50,396 bases of DNA from Thermotalea metallivorans (GTDB lineage Bacteria; Bacillota; Clostridia; Peptostreptococcales; Thermotaleaceae): NCBI RefSeq assembly GCF_001562415.1, contig NZ_LOEE01000055.1:1-50396 (forward strand), written 5' to 3'. A program made the position numbers and the translations under genes. The notes under the pieces were generated by a model. That model did not search any database. It was not told the DNA's origin and saw only the letters and a list, made by a program, of their open reading frames with translations. Every line of letters begins with the position of its first letter. Position 1 is the first letter of the stretch. This document shows, one piece after another, positions 1-8,201 of the stretch.

Positions 1-127
1 GGATTCACTACTCTAACTAAAAGGCTTTCTATGTGATATTAATCCTGATGAACCGCCGGATACGGGACCGTATGTCCGGTGGTGTGAGAGGACGGTAGAT
101 AAATTAATTATCTACCTCCTACTCGAT
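1..127 (+). mobile_element. Group II intron, 3' end (domains V and VI), partial
   Basis: Only the 3' terminus lies in the window. Domain V is seen at about 50-86: CCGCCGGA (53-60) pairs with TCCGGTGG (75-82) around an inner ATACG/CGTAT stem, and carries a CGC catalytic triad. Domain VI follows: GGTAGATAA pairs perfectly with TTATCTACC (about 92-114), and the unpaired A at 121 is seven bases from the 3' end, as expected for the branch point. The intron probably ends with AT at 126-127. The reverse transcriptase/maturase, if present, lies outside the window. The element is on the coding strand of infC, about 50 bases before its start codon, so the infC leader is either interrupted by it or restored by splicing. 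Assignment as a group II intron is by motif recognition; the exact boundary is inferred. Confidence 0.85.
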
Positions 128-175
128 ATATGATGATATACTTGTAGTTTTGATGAAAAATTTAGGAGGTGGCCA

Positions 176-688
176 ATTATTAAAGATTTAGAATTAAATG
201 AACAAATTAGGGACCGGGAAGTAAGACTGATCGATACCGATGGAGAACAGCTGGGGATTATGTCAGCGAAAAAAGCGCTGGAAATTGCAATGGAGAAGAG
301 GCTAGACCTGGTGAAGATTGCACCCCAGGCAAAACCGCCCGTCTGCAGAATCATGGATTTTGGAAAGTATAAGTATGAGCTTTCCAAAAAGGAGAAAGAG
401 GCAAAGAAAAAGCAGAAAGTCATCAATGTGAAAGAAGTTCGTCTGAGTCCAAGCATTGAAGAACATGATTTGAACGTAAAAGCGAACCACGCCATCAAAT
501 TTTTGGAAAGCGGCGATAAAGTGAAAGTTACCATAAGGTTCAGAGGTAGAGAAGTGGGCTATGTGGAATTGGGCCAAAAGGTTATGGACAGGTTTACCGA
601 GCTCGTTTCCGAAGTGGGAACCGTAGAGAAAAAGCCGGTAATGGAAGGGAAAAACATGACAATGGTCCTATCGCCAAAGAATAACTAA
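176..688 (+). CDS. infC: Translation initiation factor IF-3
   Basis: IF-3 binds the 30S subunit, blocks premature 50S joining and checks the start codon and initiator tRNA. The frame reads I-K-D-L-E-L-N-E-Q-I-R-D-R-E-V-R at its N terminus, which is the conserved IF3-N beginning. It continues through the linker rich in KKEKEAKKKQK and the IF3-C domain with KVTIRFRGRE. There is no ATG before 260, and starting there would delete about 28 conserved residues. Two adjacent ATT codons at 176 and 179 lie 6 and 9 bases after AGGAGG (164-169). An ATT start is a known hallmark of infC that allows IF-3 to repress its own translation. From 176 the protein is 170 residues, a normal length. rpmI and rplT follow in the classic infC-rpmI-rplT operon. 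The exact choice between the two ATT codons is uncertain. Confidence 0.95.
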   Translation: MIKDLELNEQIRDREVRLIDTDGEQLGIMSAKKALEIAMEKRLDLVKIAPQAKPPVCRIMDFGKYKYELSKKEKEAKKKQKVINVKEVRLSPSIEEHDLNVKANHAIKFLESGDKVKVTIRFRGREVGYVELGQKVMDRFTELVSEVGTVEKKPVMEGKNMTMVLSPKNN

Positions 689-712
689 AGTCTTCGAGGG
701 GAGGAAACAATC

Positions 713-910
713 ATGCCAAAAATGAAAACACACCGTGGCGCAGCAAAAAGATTTAAATTAACAAAAGATGGTAAGATTAAGAGAAGCAGGGCTTTTAAGA
801 GCCATATCCTGACAAAAAAGACTGCCAAGAGAAAGAGAAATTTAAGAAAAGCTGCGGTATTAACAAGTGCTGATCAAAATAGAATCAGAAGATTATTACC
901 ATACGCATAG
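713..910 (+). CDS. rpmI: 50S ribosomal protein bL35
   Basis: A 65-residue, very basic protein beginning [20 protein letters not shown], the standard bL35 N terminus, and ending RIRRLLPYA. It is a late-assembling component of the large ribosomal subunit. The ribosome site GAGGGGAGG precedes the ATG. It lies 24 bases after infC and 28 before rplT, so the three genes are one operon. Family length is 63-66 residues, so the gene is complete. Confidence 0.98.
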   Translation: MPKMKTHRGAAKRFKLTKDGKIKRSRAFKSHILTKKTAKRKRNLRKAAVLTSADQNRIRRLLPYA

Positions 911-938
911 AATAGAATTGTAAAGGAGGTAGACATAT

Positions 939-1298
939 ATGGCAAGAGTGAAAAAAGCGCTGAACGCAAAGAAAAAGCATAAGAAAATTTTAAAGCTTGC
1001 AAAGGGCTACTATGGGGCAAAAAGTAAGCTTTTCAGACCTGCAAATGAAGCAGTGATGAGATCTTTAAGATTTGCATATATAGGCCGTAAGTTAAGAAAA
1101 AGAGATTTTAGGAAGTTATGGATTGCAAGAATTAATGCCGGTGCCAGAATGCATGGCATGTCATACAGCAGATTTATCAACGGCTTAAAAATGGCAGGCA
1201 TCGAAATCAATCGAAAAATGTTGTCTGAAATGGCTATCCATGATGAAGCCGGATTCAAACAATTGGTAGATGTGGCAAAGCAAAAGCTTAACGCTTAA
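939..1298 (+). CDS. rplT: 50S ribosomal protein bL20
   Basis: A 119-residue protein, complete for the family, with the basic N-terminal extension ([36 protein letters not shown]) and the globular C-terminal RNA-binding domain ([24 protein letters not shown]). bL20 nucleates early 50S assembly and in many bacteria represses its own operon by binding the leader. Here the leader upstream of infC is occupied by a group II intron end, so any L20-binding leader would have to sit upstream of the intron or in the spliced transcript. The ribosome site is AAAGGAGG. A terminator-like stem follows within 5 bases of the stop. Confidence 0.98.
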   Translation: MARVKKALNAKKKHKKILKLAKGYYGAKSKLFRPANEAVMRSLRFAYIGRKLRKRDFRKLWIARINAGARMHGMSYSRFINGLKMAGIEINRKMLSEMAIHDEAGFKQLVDVAKQKLNA

Positions 1299-1301
1299 TA
1301 T

Positions 1302-1323
1302 ATAGACTCTTTACAGAGTCTAT
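1302..1323 (+). terminator. Stem-loop after rplT, lacking a U-run
   Basis: ATAGACTCT pairs with AGAGTCTAT around a TTAC loop directly after the rplT stop. It is followed by TCAG, not a T-run. The same 23-bp stem recurs at 1482-1504, where it does have the T-run. The palindromic repeat element lies between the two copies. Confidence 0.55.
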
Positions 1324-1342
1324 TCAGTCTGTAGAAAAATAA

Positions 1343-1462
1343 GTAAGAACCATTGAGATTTAGGCTTCGTCGCGAATCAGCAAGCTGCTTTTTTCCTTAT
1401 TTTTTTATTTAGAAAAGCGGCGCAGGTCTGAACAGGAAGGCAAATCTCAAGGGTTTGTCTAC
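1343..1462. repeat. Palindromic intergenic repeat (MITE-like), short copy
   Basis: A roughly 120-bp element with inverted ends: the left end reads AAGAACCATTGAGATTTAGG and the right end reads AAATCTCAAGGGTTTGTCTA. Inner arms CTGCTTTT (1385-1392) and AAAAGCGGC (1414-1422) also pair, so the whole element can fold into one long imperfect hairpin. A second, inverted and longer copy is at 7168-7408. It codes for nothing visible. It is flanked by two copies of the rplT terminator stem, which suggests insertion into or next to that terminator. Confidence 0.8.
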
Positions 1463-1481
1463 AAGCTAAATAGACTCTTAA

Positions 1482-1507
1482 ATAGACTCTTTACAGAGTC
1501 TATTTTT
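1482..1507 (+). terminator. Rho-independent terminator, second stem copy with U-run
   Basis: ATAGACTCT/AGAGTCTAT stem with TTAC loop followed by TATTTTTC. It is the functional-looking copy of the stem at 1302-1323 and probably ends the infC operon transcript. Confidence 0.75.
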
Positions 1508-1529
1508 CTATGATTTTGAATAGATGATT

Positions 1530-1557
1530 TTGCAAACAGACAAGATAGTGTTATAAT
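1530..1557 (+). promoter_or_regulatory. Probable sigma-A promoter of ktrA/spoU
   Basis: TTGCAA (1530-1535) and TATAAT (1552-1557) are separated by 16 bases. They lie 36 bases before the ATG of the potassium channel regulator gene and just after the infC operon terminator. Confidence 0.6.
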
Positions 1558-1593
1558 CATTTTATGGTGGAAAAGGGGTAAAGGGGTGATCCT

Positions 1594-2244
1594 ATGAAAC
1601 AGTTTGCAGTAATCGGTTGTGGAAGATTTGGGTCCAGTGTGGCGAGAACGCTCTACGGATTAGGCTACGATGTGATGGCGATCGACAGAAATGAGGATGT
1701 GATTCAAGGCATTGCTAATGCCGTAACCCATGCAGTGCAAGTAGATGCAACGGACGAGACATCCCTCAAATCCTTAGGACTTAGAAATTTTGATGTGGCT
1801 GTCATTACCATAGGATCGGATATACAGTCATCCATATTGATTACTCTTATTGCAAAGGAGCTAGGGGTGAAATATGTGGTGGCAAAGGCGCAAAACGAGC
1901 TTCATGCAAAGGTGCTATATAAAATTGGTGCAGATCGTGTAGTATTTCCTGAAAGGGACATGGGTATGCGGGTGGCGCATAACCTTGTATCTTCAAATAT
2001 TCTAGATTATATTGAATTGGCACCGGATTACAGCATCGTAGAGATTTCTGCATTGAAAGAATGGGAAGGGAAAAGTTTGAAGGATTTGAACATGAGGGAG
2101 AAATATGGCATGAATGTGATGGCCATCAAGCACGGGACAGAAATCAATATTTCGCCAAATGCTGCGGATGTGATTAGAAAAGAAGATGTGTTGGTGGTTA
2201 TCGGACATAATGATGATTTGCAAAAAATTGAACGAAAAGCATAG
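1594..2244 (+). CDS. ktrA: KtrA/TrkA-family potassium uptake regulatory subunit
   Basis: A 216-residue cytosolic RCK protein that gates a membrane K+ channel subunit in response to nucleotide. The N-terminal Rossmann domain begins FAVIGCGRFGSSVARTL (GxGxxG at about 8-13), with the acidic end of strand 2 at AIDRNED. The middle has the family hallmark AKAQNELHAKVLYKIGADRVVFPERDMG. The C-terminal RCK_C domain starts near residue 135 (YSIVEISAL). Length and order match Bacillus KtrA. The partner channel (KtrB/TrkH) is not in this window. Ribosome site AAAGGGGTGATC precedes the ATG. The stop of this gene is 8 bases before the next start, so the two are probably co-transcribed, with no evident functional link. 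Confidence 0.92.
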   Translation: MKQFAVIGCGRFGSSVARTLYGLGYDVMAIDRNEDVIQGIANAVTHAVQVDATDETSLKSLGLRNFDVAVITIGSDIQSSILITLIAKELGVKYVVAKAQNELHAKVLYKIGADRVVFPERDMGMRVAHNLVSSNILDYIELAPDYSIVEISALKEWEGKSLKDLNMREKYGMNVMAIKHGTEINISPNAADVIRKEDVLVVIGHNDDLQKIERKA

Positions 2245-2252
2245 TAGGTGGG

Positions 2253-3104
2253 GTGGAAGCCTTGATTATCGATATAAGCTCCCAGGAGAATCCCGTGGTG
2301 AAGCATGCAAAACAATTGTCCAAGAGAAAATTTAGAGAGCAGCATAAGGAATACCTTATTGAAGGAATCCGTATTGTGAGGGATGCCATGGAAAACAATC
2401 AAACGATAAAAACCATCTTGTTTTGTGACGACCTCTATCATACGGCCGGGGGGGAAGATTTGGTGAGATGTCTTGCGGAGAAAGGCTTCAAACTTTACAG
2501 ATTGCCTGATAAAATGTACAAAGAACTGTCGGGCACTCAAAATCCTCAAGGAATTATGGCTGTACTGCCTTTTGAGGAATATTATCCTGAAGATGTACTG
2601 ATGAAAGATAAGGGTTTTTATCTCATTTTAGACAGAATTCAGGATCCTGGCAATATGGGTACGATCATCCGGACGGCGGATGCAGCCGGTGTAGACGGTG
2701 TATTTGTTACAAAGGGATCTGTAGATATATACAACGGGAAGACGATTCGGGCCACCATGGGATCCATTTTTCATCTGCCCATTGTTCATACAGGCAGTAC
2801 CAGTGAAACCATAGCAATGTTAAAGAAAAAGGGCGTTAAAGTTTTTGCCGCAAGCCCAAAGGCAGAGAAATATCATTATGAAGGCAATTACGTGGGGCCC
2901 TGTGCCATCATCATCGGCAATGAAGCCAATGGAATTCTGTGGGAAGATATAGAAGCTTCCGATGTTCTCATCAAAATACCCATGATGGGCAAGGCTGAAT
3001 CTTTAAATGCTTCCATCGCTGCTTCTATTGTGATGTATGAAGTAGTAAGGCAGAGATACCAAAGGAGTATATCGTCAGAAAATTTTAAAATTATTACACA
3101 ATAG
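2253..3104 (+). CDS. TrmH/SpoU-family RNA 2'-O-methyltransferase
   Basis: A SAM-dependent SPOUT enzyme that 2'-O-methylates rRNA or tRNA ribose. There is an N-terminal substrate-binding domain (about 1-100, SQENPVVKHAKQLSKRKFRE and YLIEGIRIVRDA). The knotted catalytic domain shows the three SpoU motifs: DPGNMGTIIRTADAAG, GPCAIIIGNEANGI and IPMMGKAESLNASIAAS. The 283 residues are normal for the RlmB/TrmH-like family found upstream of pheST in many Clostridia. The start is taken as GTG at 2253 after GTAGGTGGGG; a TTG eleven bases downstream is not in this frame. The target RNA cannot be told from sequence. Confidence 0.92.
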   Translation: MEALIIDISSQENPVVKHAKQLSKRKFREQHKEYLIEGIRIVRDAMENNQTIKTILFCDDLYHTAGGEDLVRCLAEKGFKLYRLPDKMYKELSGTQNPQGIMAVLPFEEYYPEDVLMKDKGFYLILDRIQDPGNMGTIIRTADAAGVDGVFVTKGSVDIYNGKTIRATMGSIFHLPIVHTGSTSETIAMLKKKGVKVFAASPKAEKYHYEGNYVGPCAIIIGNEANGILWEDIEASDVLIKIPMMGKAESLNASIAASIVMYEVVRQRYQRSISSENFKIITQ

Positions 3105-3118
3105 TCACTGTATAATTC

Positions 3119-3147
3119 TTGTAAACCTTTTTTTCCTGTGCTATAAT
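3119..3147 (+). promoter_or_regulatory. Probable promoter of yqzL and the pheST leader
   Basis: TTGTAA (3119-3124), 17-base spacer, TATAAT (3142-3147). It lies just after the methyltransferase gene and before the 30-codon gene and the T-box. Confidence 0.55.
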
Positions 3148-3186
3148 GTATATAAAATCAGCCAGTGAAAAGGGGTGTGGGCAAAT

Positions 3187-3279
3187 ATGTTTGCCACAAA
3201 GGAATTGTTTTGGAAACTTTTTATGTTAACTGGTAATATCAATGCTTATCTAGCTTATAGAGAGCTTGCAGCTAATTAG
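3187..3279 (+). CDS. yqzL: YqzL-family microprotein (30 aa)
   Basis: A 30-residue open frame, MFATKELFWKLF followed by MLTGNINAYLAYRELAAN. It resembles the Bacillus/Clostridia YqzL family, whose core is a W-(K/N)-x-F-x-x-TGNI-x-x-YL-x-x-(K/R)EL pattern. The function of the family is unknown. An SD-like AGGGGTGTGG lies 8-17 bases before the ATG. The gene sits between a probable promoter (3119-3147) and the T-box, so it would be transcribed with the pheST leader but is not under T-box control. The GTGGGCAAA/TTTGCCAC stem overlaps the start codon (3176-3197) and may restrict translation. Assignment is by recognised pattern; the short length leaves some doubt. Confidence 0.65.
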   Translation: MFATKELFWKLFMLTGNINAYLAYRELAAN

Positions 3280-3294
3280 TGAATATAGCGATCG

Positions 3295-3523
3295 GTTATG
3301 ATAGAGAAGAGTAGGATGTGGATTGACTTACAGAGAAGAAATGCCATAGGCTGAGAGCATTTCTAAGTTTCAAAGCATCTGAAGTTCCCTCTTGAACTAT
3401 AGAATTGAAAGTTTTAGTAGATTCTATCGGTGGACGCCGTTAAGTCGAATGAGTGGTTGGTTTCAACTATTAGGGTGGTACCGCGGAGAAGTCTTCGTCC
3501 CTTTGGGATTGAAGATTTTTTTA
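3295..3523 (+). promoter_or_regulatory. T-box leader, phenylalanine (specifier TTC)
   Basis: An uncharged-tRNA-sensing leader upstream of pheST. The T-box sequence AGGGTGGTACCGCGG is at 3472-3486. Its TGGT tetranucleotide can pair with an ACCA tRNA end, matching the A discriminator of tRNA-Phe. The specifier codon is read as TTC at 3385-3387 in the context CTGAAGTTCCC, the same GAAG-NNN context seen in the argS leader. A terminator stem CTTCGTCCC/GGGATTGAAG with a T-run follows at 3491-3523. Uncharged tRNA-Phe is expected to favour the antiterminator and raise pheST expression. The 5' boundary is approximate. Confidence 0.92.
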
Positions 3524-3663
3524 TTGTGTTTCTCGGGAGCGCTGCAAGGGATGAGCCGAAGGATCTGTTTTATGATTTTTCATTGCATACTTTATACTGA
3601 ATTTGGCCATGAAAATAATACATGGGAAATATTGATAATATCAATAGGGGAAGGAGAATGAAA

Positions 3664-4683
3664 ATGAGAGAAAAACTCGAACAAATACAGTTATTGGCCT
3701 TGAATGAAATCAAACATGCCCAATCCATGCAGGAATTGGAGCAGGTTCGAATCAAATATCTAGGCAAAAAAGGAGAACTGACGGCTGTTTTAAGAGGAAT
3801 GGGAGCCCTGACAGCGGAAGAAAGACCTGTAGTAGGGCAAATAGCCAATGAAGTAAGGGAAGCCATAGAAGATGCATTGGGTCGTGCCGTAGAGGATGTA
3901 AAGCATAGGGAGAAAAATGCAAGGCTGGCTACAGAAACCATTGATGTTACTATACCGGGAAAAGCCCCAGAGATTGGCTGTAAACACCCTTTAACTGTGG
4001 TGCTGGATGAAATTAAAGAAATTTTCTTAGGGATGGGCTTTAAGATTGCCGAAGGGCCGGAGGTAGAAACGGTATTCTATAATTTCGATGCATTAAATGC
4101 ACCCAAAAATCACCCGTCCAGAGATTTAACCGATACTTTCTATATTACCGATGAGATTTTGCTGCGGACCCAGACCTCCCCGGTTCAGGTGCGAACGATG
4201 GAGAGAATGAAGCCACCCATTCGGATTATATCTCCGGGCAGATGTTTCCGGCGTGATACCCCTGATGCCACCCATTCTCCTATGTTCCATCAGGTAGAGG
4301 GACTGGTCGTGGATAAAAATATTACCATGGCAGATCTGAAGGGGACTTTGGATCTCTTTGCAAAACAATTGTTTGGCATTGGCACAAAGACAAAATTTAG
4401 GCCTCACTATTTTCCTTTTACGGAACCCAGTGCCGAAGTAGATGTGAGTTGTTTCAAATGTCAAGGTGCAGGATGCCGCATGTGTAAAGGAAGTGGATGG
4501 ATTGAAATTCTTGGAGCAGGTATGGTACATCCCAATGTATTGAAAGTGTGCGGAATTGATCCGGAAATCTACAGTGGTTTTGCCTTCGGTATGGGATTGG
4601 ACCGGATTGCCATGTTGAAGTATGAGATCGATGACATTCGATTATTTTTTGAAAATGATATGCGGTTTATCAAGCAATTTTAA
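3664..4683 (+). CDS. pheS: Phenylalanine-tRNA ligase alpha subunit
   Basis: The catalytic subunit of the alpha2-beta2 enzyme that charges tRNA-Phe. There is an N-terminal coiled-coil tRNA-binding region (1-90). The class II core has motif 2 (about 195-215, [20 protein letters not shown]), FHQVEGL, and motif 3 ([13 protein letters not shown] near the C terminus). The 339 residues equal the usual length when the ATG at 3664 is used. An upstream ATG at 3658 leaves only one base after AAGGAG, while 3664 leaves seven. The [17 protein letters not shown] segment is the usual Cys-containing insertion. pheT follows 51 bases downstream. Expression is set by the phenylalanine T-box upstream. Confidence 0.97.
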   Translation: MREKLEQIQLLALNEIKHAQSMQELEQVRIKYLGKKGELTAVLRGMGALTAEERPVVGQIANEVREAIEDALGRAVEDVKHREKNARLATETIDVTIPGKAPEIGCKHPLTVVLDEIKEIFLGMGFKIAEGPEVETVFYNFDALNAPKNHPSRDLTDTFYITDEILLRTQTSPVQVRTMERMKPPIRIISPGRCFRRDTPDATHSPMFHQVEGLVVDKNITMADLKGTLDLFAKQLFGIGTKTKFRPHYFPFTEPSAEVDVSCFKCQGAGCRMCKGSGWIEILGAGMVHPNVLKVCGIDPEIYSGFAFGMGLDRIAMLKYEIDDIRLFFENDMRFIKQF

Positions 4684-4734
4684 TTTTCCAATGGGAAATC
4701 TGAATAAAAAGCTGAGAAATGAAGGAGGTATATC

Positions 4735-7134
4735 ATGATGTTTGTGCCGTTGAAATGGTTAAGACAATATGTGGATATAGATGGAATAGATGTGGAGGAA
4801 TTGAGCAACGGGCTGGTTATGTCGGGTTCCAAAGTGGAAAGGGTGGAAGCCTTAGGTGAAGAAATCGATAAGGTAGTGGTGGGAAAAATACTGGAGATTC
4901 GAAGACACTCCAATGCTGACAAACTTTTGGTAACCAAGGTGGACGTAGGTGGCGAGATTATTCAGATCGTAACGGGAGCCGATAATATTGCAGTGGGCCA
5001 CTATGTGCCGATTGTGCTGGCTGGTGGGACCCTTCCCGGAGGAGTAAAAATAAAAAAAGGAAAACTGAGGGGAGAGGAATCCAATGGCATGATGTGTTCT
5101 GCCAAGGAATTGGGCATTTCCGATAAGGTCATCCCATCCTATCAGAAGGACGGCATCTATATTTTGGATCAATCTTATCCGACGGGTGCTGATATCAAGG
5201 AGATTTTAGAGATCGAGGGACATGTAATTGAATTTGAAATTACGCCCAACCGTCCCGACTGTCTTAGCATGTTGGGTATAGCGAGGGAAACGGCGGCTAC
5301 TTTTCATTTGGCATTAAAATATCCTGACATCAAGATCCATCAGGAATATGGAGATGTCCATGAATTTGCTTCTGTAGAAGTACGAAATACCCAACTGTGC
5401 AGAAGGTACGTAGCCCGTGTGGCAACGGATATTGTAATAAAACCTTCTCCGGAATGGATGCAGCGAAGATTGATGGAGGCTGGTGTAAGGCCAATCAATA
5501 ATATTGTGGATATAACAAACTACGTGATGCTGGAAATGGGTCAGCCCCTTCATGCTTTTGATTTAGATATGCTGGCCGGAGGGAAAATCATTGTAAAGGA
5601 AGGAGAAGAGGGTGCTACCTTTAAAACTTTGGATGAAGTGGAGAGAAAATTAGACAGCCATATGCTCATGATATGTGATGGAGAAAAGCCTGTTGCCATC
5701 GCGGGTGTCATGGGTGGGGAAAATTCGGAGGTAACGGCCAATACCAAGGCTATTCTCATCGAATCAGCCAATTTTTCTGCCGACAACATAAGATTTACAT
5801 CGAAAAAACTGGGGCTTAGGACAGAAGCTTCTGTTCGGTTTGAAAAAGGTGTAGATCCTAATATCTGTTTGGCAGCGGCAAACAGAGCATGTCAACTGAT
5901 TGAGGAATTGGGTGCAGGCAGGATTGTCAAGGGTGTTATCGATATATATCCTGAAAAACTGGAAAGAAAAACAATAGAAGTAAGAACTCAACGGGTGAAT
6001 GGTTTGTTGGGAACTACCCTGACATCGGAGGAAATGGCTGATATTCTCAGAAGGCTTGAGATGGAGGTGATCATAGAGGGGGAGGTGCTGTCCGTTGCCG
6101 TGCCTACTTTCCGTCAAGACGTGGTTGAAGAGATAGATATTGTGGAAGAAGTGGCTAGAATCTATGGTTTTCATCGCATAGGGGTTACCCTTCCCAAGGG
6201 AAATTCCCAAGGGGCAAAGACCAATGGACAAATGATCGAAGATTATACAAAAATACTGTTCAATGCTGTTGGCCTTACAGAAATAGCCACATATTCTTTT
6301 GTAAGCCCGAAGGGATTTGACATGATTCGATTCCCGGAGGATAGCTTTAAAAGGAGAGCAGTAAAGCTGATAAATCCTTTGGGAGAGGAAAACAGTATTA
6401 TGAGGACGACCTTGATGCCAAACATGTTAGAGGTTTTGGCCAGGAATTATAGCCGCAAGGTAGATCGGGTAAAAGCCTTTGAAATCGGAAGAATATTTAT
6501 TCCCTATGATATTCCCGTGGATCGGCTGCCGATCGAAAAGAAAGCCCTTGCCTTAGGCATGTATGGTAAAGAAGTAGATTTCTACACCATCAAAGGAGTT
6601 GTGGAAAGGGTTTTTGAAAAATTAGGGATTGTGGGCATTGAATTCATACCGGAGAGGAATCATCCCACCTTCCATCCGGGAAGATGTGCAAACATTGTAC
6701 TGGAAAATCATATTTTGGGAGTCGTGGGGGAGGTTCATCCTGATGTGGCGGAAAATTATGGTTTGGAGGTTCGAACATATCTGGGAGAGATTGATTTTGA
6801 CATCATACTGCAGGTAACAAGACTTGAGCGAGTATACAAACCATTGCCCAAGTATCCTGCCATCACAAGAGATATTGCCCTAGTGATGAAAGATGAAATA
6901 TATGTGAAGCAAATTGAAGATGTGATTCGGGAAAATGGGAAACCGTTGCTGGAAAAAGTCCAATTATTTGATATCTACAAAGGAAAGCAGATTAAGGAAG
7001 GATATAAGAGTGTAGCCTATGCCCTTACCTATAGGGCTGAGGACCGTACCCTTACCGATGAAGAAGTGGTAAAAGTCCATGATCGGATACTTGCACAATT
7101 AAAAGAAAAACTGGATGCACAGCTGAGGGATTAA
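4735..7134 (+). CDS. pheT: Phenylalanine-tRNA ligase beta subunit
   Basis: The 799-residue beta subunit does tRNA recognition and editing of Tyr-tRNA-Phe. Domains in order: an EMAP-II-like tRNA-binding domain (about 40-150, VVGKILEIRRHSNADKLLV), B3/B4 editing domain (about 200-380, PINNIVDITNYVMLEMGQPLHAFD), B5 domain (about 405-475), the catalytic-like core, and a C-terminal ferredoxin-fold anticodon-binding domain (about 705-799, YPAITRDIALVM). All are full length. GAAGGAGGTATATC precedes two adjacent ATG codons (4735 and 4738); either could be used. It is co-transcribed with pheS. Confidence 0.97.
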   Translation: MMFVPLKWLRQYVDIDGIDVEELSNGLVMSGSKVERVEALGEEIDKVVVGKILEIRRHSNADKLLVTKVDVGGEIIQIVTGADNIAVGHYVPIVLAGGTLPGGVKIKKGKLRGEESNGMMCSAKELGISDKVIPSYQKDGIYILDQSYPTGADIKEILEIEGHVIEFEITPNRPDCLSMLGIARETAATFHLALKYPDIKIHQEYGDVHEFASVEVRNTQLCRRYVARVATDIVIKPSPEWMQRRLMEAGVRPINNIVDITNYVMLEMGQPLHAFDLDMLAGGKIIVKEGEEGATFKTLDEVERKLDSHMLMICDGEKPVAIAGVMGGENSEVTANTKAILIESANFSADNIRFTSKKLGLRTEASVRFEKGVDPNICLAAANRACQLIEELGAGRIVKGVIDIYPEKLERKTIEVRTQRVNGLLGTTLTSEEMADILRRLEMEVIIEGEVLSVAVPTFRQDVVEEIDIVEEVARIYGFHRIGVTLPKGNSQGAKTNGQMIEDYTKILFNAVGLTEIATYSFVSPKGFDMIRFPEDSFKRRAVKLINPLGEENSIMRTTLMPNMLEVLARNYSRKVDRVKAFEIGRIFIPYDIPVDRLPIEKKALALGMYGKEVDFYTIKGVVERVFEKLGIVGIEFIPERNHPTFHPGRCANIVLENHILGVVGEVHPDVAENYGLEVRTYLGEIDFDIILQVTRLERVYKPLPKYPAITRDIALVMKDEIYVKQIEDVIRENGKPLLEKVQLFDIYKGKQIKEGYKSVAYALTYRAEDRTLTDEEVVKVHDRILAQLKEKLDAQLRD

Positions 7135-7167
7135 AAGATCCGGCAGAATCTTTCTGTCGTAGCTAGT

Positions 7168-7408
7168 TAGACAAACCCTTGAGATTTGGCTTTCTGCTCA
7201 GACCTGCGCCGCTTTTCTAAGCCCAAAAAACAACAAAGTCTTCCGTTGGAAGATTTCAAGGAAGATTTTGTTGAAACCCATGACGGAAATTATGACTTAT
7301 CTACAATTCATGGAAGCACATAATTTCCTATGTGTTATAAGGAAAAAAAGCGGCTTGCTGATTCGGGACGAAGCCTACATCTCAAGGGTTCTTGCTTATC
7401 CTTGAAAT
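7168..7408. repeat. Palindromic intergenic repeat (MITE-like), long inverted copy
   Basis: The 468-base gap between pheT and zapA is mostly this element. Its outer arms are the reverse complement of the copy at 1343-1462. AGACAAACCCTTGAGATTTG at 7169 onward and the CCTGCGCCGCTTTTCTA block match the right arm, and AAAGCGGCTTGCTGATTCG around 7350 with CATCTCAAGGGTTCTTGC match the left arm. About 120 extra bases in the middle carry their own structure: GGAAATTATG (7285-7294) pairs with CATAATTTCC (7317-7326), and a TCTTCC-GTT-GGAAGA hairpin lies at 7232-7246. There is no open reading frame of note. Upstream, CGGCAGAA/TTCTGTCG (7141-7159) is a stem after pheT without a T-run. Confidence 0.8.
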
Positions 7409-7602
7409 GGATAGATGTTCCTATGAAATTTCTTGCATATAAGCCGCGGGCAGTATTTATTTCATCCTGCAGATATACTATAATGGAAGTATATGATCAT
7501 TAGGTTGAGAAGAAATTTGCAGGCTTAAGGGAAAAAAGAAGGAAATACTGTTCTTTTACAGAATTTATATAGGAACCCAATCCATATGAAGGAGAGATAG
7601 GG

Positions 7603-8175
7603 ATGAGCAATAGGAATAAAGTGGTTGTCAGGATCTATGGGCAAGAATATACCATGGTTGGCAGCGAACCACGGGAATATATGCAAAAGGTTGCAAATTA
7701 TGTGGATGATAAAATGGTGGATATTGCAAAGAAAAATAAGAAGTTGAGTACTGCCATGATTGCAGTATTGACTTCATTGAATATAGCCGATGAGTACTTT
7801 AAACTGAAAGCACAGTTAGAAGCTTTGGAAAAGGAAGCAATGCAGCCTTTGTATGAATTGGATCGGGTGCGAGGTCAATTGGCAGCGGTTACGGCGGAGG
7901 CAGAAGCCCAATGCATGGAATATAGAGAGATTATCCATAGCTTGGAAGAGGAGATCAAAAAACTTTCTGCCGATGGACAGGGAAACCAGGTGCTGTGGAA
8001 GGAAAACGAGGGGCTAAGGGAAGCTTTGCATGAAAAAGACCAGGAGATAGAAAAAATCAGAAAGATAAATGAAGACTTACAAAACAAGTTATTTGATATG
8101 CAGATTAAGTATGTGCAGTCAAGAAAAGAATTGGAAGCCTTTATCGAAAGCTTTGACGGAGAAGGGAAAAAATAA
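7603..8175 (+). CDS. zapA: Cell division protein ZapA with extended coiled coil
   Basis: ZapA bundles FtsZ filaments and stabilises the Z ring. The N-terminal ZapA domain (about 1-90) has the typical start NKVVVRIYGQEYTMVGSEP, followed by YVDDKM and MIAVLTSLNIADEYFKLK. The remaining 100 residues are charged heptad-like helix (about 85-180), longer than the roughly 85-residue Bacillus ZapA but common in Clostridia. Ribosome site GAAGGAGAGATAGGG precedes the ATG. A TATAAT at 7479-7484 may be the -10 of its promoter, but I find no convincing -35. The gene stands between pheT and the U32 gene, as in related clostridial genomes. Confidence 0.9.
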   Translation: MSNRNKVVVRIYGQEYTMVGSEPREYMQKVANYVDDKMVDIAKKNKKLSTAMIAVLTSLNIADEYFKLKAQLEALEKEAMQPLYELDRVRGQLAAVTAEAEAQCMEYREIIHSLEEEIKKLSADGQGNQVLWKENEGLREALHEKDQEIEKIRKINEDLQNKLFDMQIKYVQSRKELEAFIESFDGEGKK

Positions 8176-8201
8176 TTCAATATCTTTTCATGGTGCGGTA
8201 G

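Noticed and set aside
3392-3661. 89-codon open frame upstream of pheS
   Set aside because: It runs through the T-box core and terminator (3472-3523), which are clear RNA elements, and has no protein-like pattern.
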